In this document: piece by piece, positions 59,554-60,612 of the stretch
How the letters are laid out: each line of letters opens with the position of its first letter
Numbering within the stretch: position 1 is the stretch's first letter
Assembly (NCBI GenBank): GCA_016875715.1
Contig: VGOZ01000006.1
Location: forward strand, 1-60,612
DNA length: 60,612 nucleotides
Origin: Chloroflexota bacterium
GTDB lineage: Bacteria; Chloroflexota; UBA6077; FW602-bin22
Direction: 5' to 3'
The notes under the pieces: model-generated
Database searches by the model: none
What the model was told of the DNA's origin: nothing
The model's input: only the letters and a program-made list of their open reading frames with translations
Translations under genes and position numbers: made by a program

Positions 59554-60543
59554 GTGGCGGCACCCCTCGCCACCACTTCCAGGAGCGGTATCGCCCTCGA
59601 GCGCGGGCCGATCATCCGTGTCGAGGACCTCGTCAAGCGCTATCGGGGCGCGGAGGCAAACGCGGTCGACGGCGTCTCCTTCGACGTCGCGGCCGGGTCG
59701 TTCTTCGTCTTGCTCGGCCCGAACGGCGCCGGCAAGACGACGACGATCTCCATCCTTACCACGACGCTTAACCCGACCTCCGGCCGGGTCACCATCGCGG
59801 GTCACGATGTGGTGCGCGAGGCCGCTTCGGTGCGCCGCCGTATCGGCATCATCTTCCAGCGACCCAGCCTCGATCAGAACCTGACCGGCGAGGAGAACAT
59901 CCGGTTCCACGCGGTCCTCTACCGCCTCTACCCCTGGCGCCCGAGCCAGGCTCTTATGCCGCGGGCGTATCGCGATCGGGTCGACGAACTGGCCGCGATC
60001 ATCGGCCTGGGGGACGACCTGTTTCGACCGGTCCGGACCTACTCCGGCGGGATGCGGCGGAAACTGGAGATCATCCGGAGCCTGATTCATCGCCCCTCGG
60101 TGCTGTTCCTCGATGAGCCGACGGTCGGGCTCGATCCCGGTAGCCGCCGGAACCTCTGGGAATATCTGCGCCAGGTTCGGGCCGAGAGCGGGACGACTGT
60201 GTTCCTGACGACGCACTACCTCGAAGAGGCCGAGGAGGCGGACGCGGTCTGTATCATCAACCACGGCCGGGTGGTGATTCACGGATCGCCCGATCTGGTC
60301 AAGGCCGACCTCGCCCAGCAGTACCTCCTGATCGACGCCGACGACCGTGCCGCTCTGGTCGCCGAACTGCGGCGGCGCGAGATCCCCTTCCTCGAGGGGG
60401 CGCCGCTCCGGGTTCCCGTCGACGAGCGGGCGGCGCACTCGGTCCTGCGGGCGATCGAGACGCCGCTCTCACTCGTCCGCACCCATATGCCGACGCTCGA
60501 AGACGCCTACCTGGAGATCATTCGCGAGCGTGACGATGTCTGA
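59554..60543 (+). CDS. DrrA-type ABC exporter ATPase
   Basis: 329 aa. Walker A GPNGAGKTT at 55-63, Q-loop FQRPSLDQNLT, signature YSGGMRRKLE, Walker B VLFLDEPTVGLDP, and switch His in TTHYLEEAEEAD. The C-terminal 80 residues (after about 245) form the DrrA/NodI-type regulatory tail. These ATPases drive export of drugs, lipids or polysaccharides. GTG start two bases after the DUF4260 stop. Overlaps the permease ATG by eight bases. Confidence 0.9.
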   Translation: MAAPLATTSRSGIALERGPIIRVEDLVKRYRGAEANAVDGVSFDVAAGSFFVLLGPNGAGKTTTISILTTTLNPTSGRVTIAGHDVVREAASVRRRIGIIFQRPSLDQNLTGEENIRFHAVLYRLYPWRPSQALMPRAYRDRVDELAAIIGLGDDLFRPVRTYSGGMRRKLEIIRSLIHRPSVLFLDEPTVGLDPGSRRNLWEYLRQVRAESGTTVFLTTHYLEEAEEADAVCIINHGRVVIHGSPDLVKADLAQQYLLIDADDRAALVAELRRREIPFLEGAPLRVPVDERAAHSVLRAIETPLSLVRTHMPTLEDAYLEIIRERDDV

Positions 60544-60612
60544 AGTCAGTTCCATCCTCATCATCGCGCAGCGCGACCTGCTGAAGTTCCTGCGCGATCG
60601 CCTGAGGATCGT
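60536..60612 (+). CDS. ABC-2 type exporter permease, N-terminal fragment
   Basis: Only 25 residues fall inside the window (SSILIIAQRDLLKFLRDRLR). The ATG overlaps the ATPase gene by eight bases. The pattern of an amphipathic helix before the first membrane segment is that of DrrB/ABC-2 permeases, the expected partner of the ATPase. The rest lies beyond the window edge. Confidence 0.7.
   Translation, partial: MSEVSSILIIAQRDLLKFLRDRLRI

Overview
The window is GC-rich bacterial chromosome that most resembles a Chloroflexota (Thermomicrobia-like) genome. This is an inference from the Tat- or Sec-type lipoproteins with Thr/Pro/Ala-rich linkers after the lipobox Cys (rhodanese, PstS, sugar-binding protein), frequent GTG starts, ATGA/GTGA gene overlaps, six Gfo/Idh/MocA-family genes, a SufS-SufU pair and an F420-type luciferase-like oxidoreductase. 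No rRNA, tRNA, CRISPR array or prophage was found.

Layout. 1-2.5 kb: end of a mannonate dehydratase, an Hsp20 and an aldo/keto reductase. 3.2-5.8 kb: a sulfur module (YeeE/TsuA-type transporter, TusA, Tat lipoprotein rhodanese) with a good promoter and an end hairpin. 5.8-10.7 kb: Gfo/Idh/MocA, GNAT, SufS, SufU, an ArsR-like regulator and a small coupled gene. 10.7-13.8 kb: beta-helix lipoprotein and a fumarase/aspartase-superfamily lyase. 13.8-20.8 kb: phosphate regulon, with phoR-phoB facing away from pstSCAB-phoU across a four-repeat Pho box. 20.9-22.5 kb: a doubly broken oxidoreductase and an IS30-family remnant.

22.5-32.6 kb is a self-contained carbohydrate locus: eight tightly packed minus-strand genes (solute-binding protein, two permeases, GH32-like hydrolase, 74-aa lipoprotein, methyltransferase-like protein, Gfo/Idh/MocA oxidoreductase, xylose-isomerase-like TIM barrel) facing a PucR/CdaR-type regulator. 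It lies between two direct copies of an about 85-bp repeat, one of which abuts the IS30 remnant. This is the best candidate in the window for an undescribed accessory system.

32.9-47 kb is a mixed set: oxidoreductases, a 14-TM MFS exporter divergent from a MerR regulator with a zinc-ribbon partner, a serine beta-lactamase-like hydrolase with RidA, a frameshifted DUF2461 gene, an alpha/beta hydrolase, a phosphoesterase and a secreted nuclease-fold protein. 47-50 kb holds a small zinc ribbon with a clear promoter/operator, an NhaD antiporter and a decayed multicopper oxidase. 49.9-54.8 kb is a sugar or polyol module (two FGGY kinases, zinc-type dehydrogenase, DhnA-type aldolase). 55.3-60.6 kb holds an F420-type oxidoreductase, a NUDIX hydrolase, two tandem amidohydrolases (the first lacking a conserved His), a DUF4260 membrane protein and a DrrAB-type ABC exporter cut by the window edge.

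All assignments rest on reading motifs and gene order; no database search was possible. Three genes carry frame-breaking lesions, which may be true pseudogenes or assembly errors.
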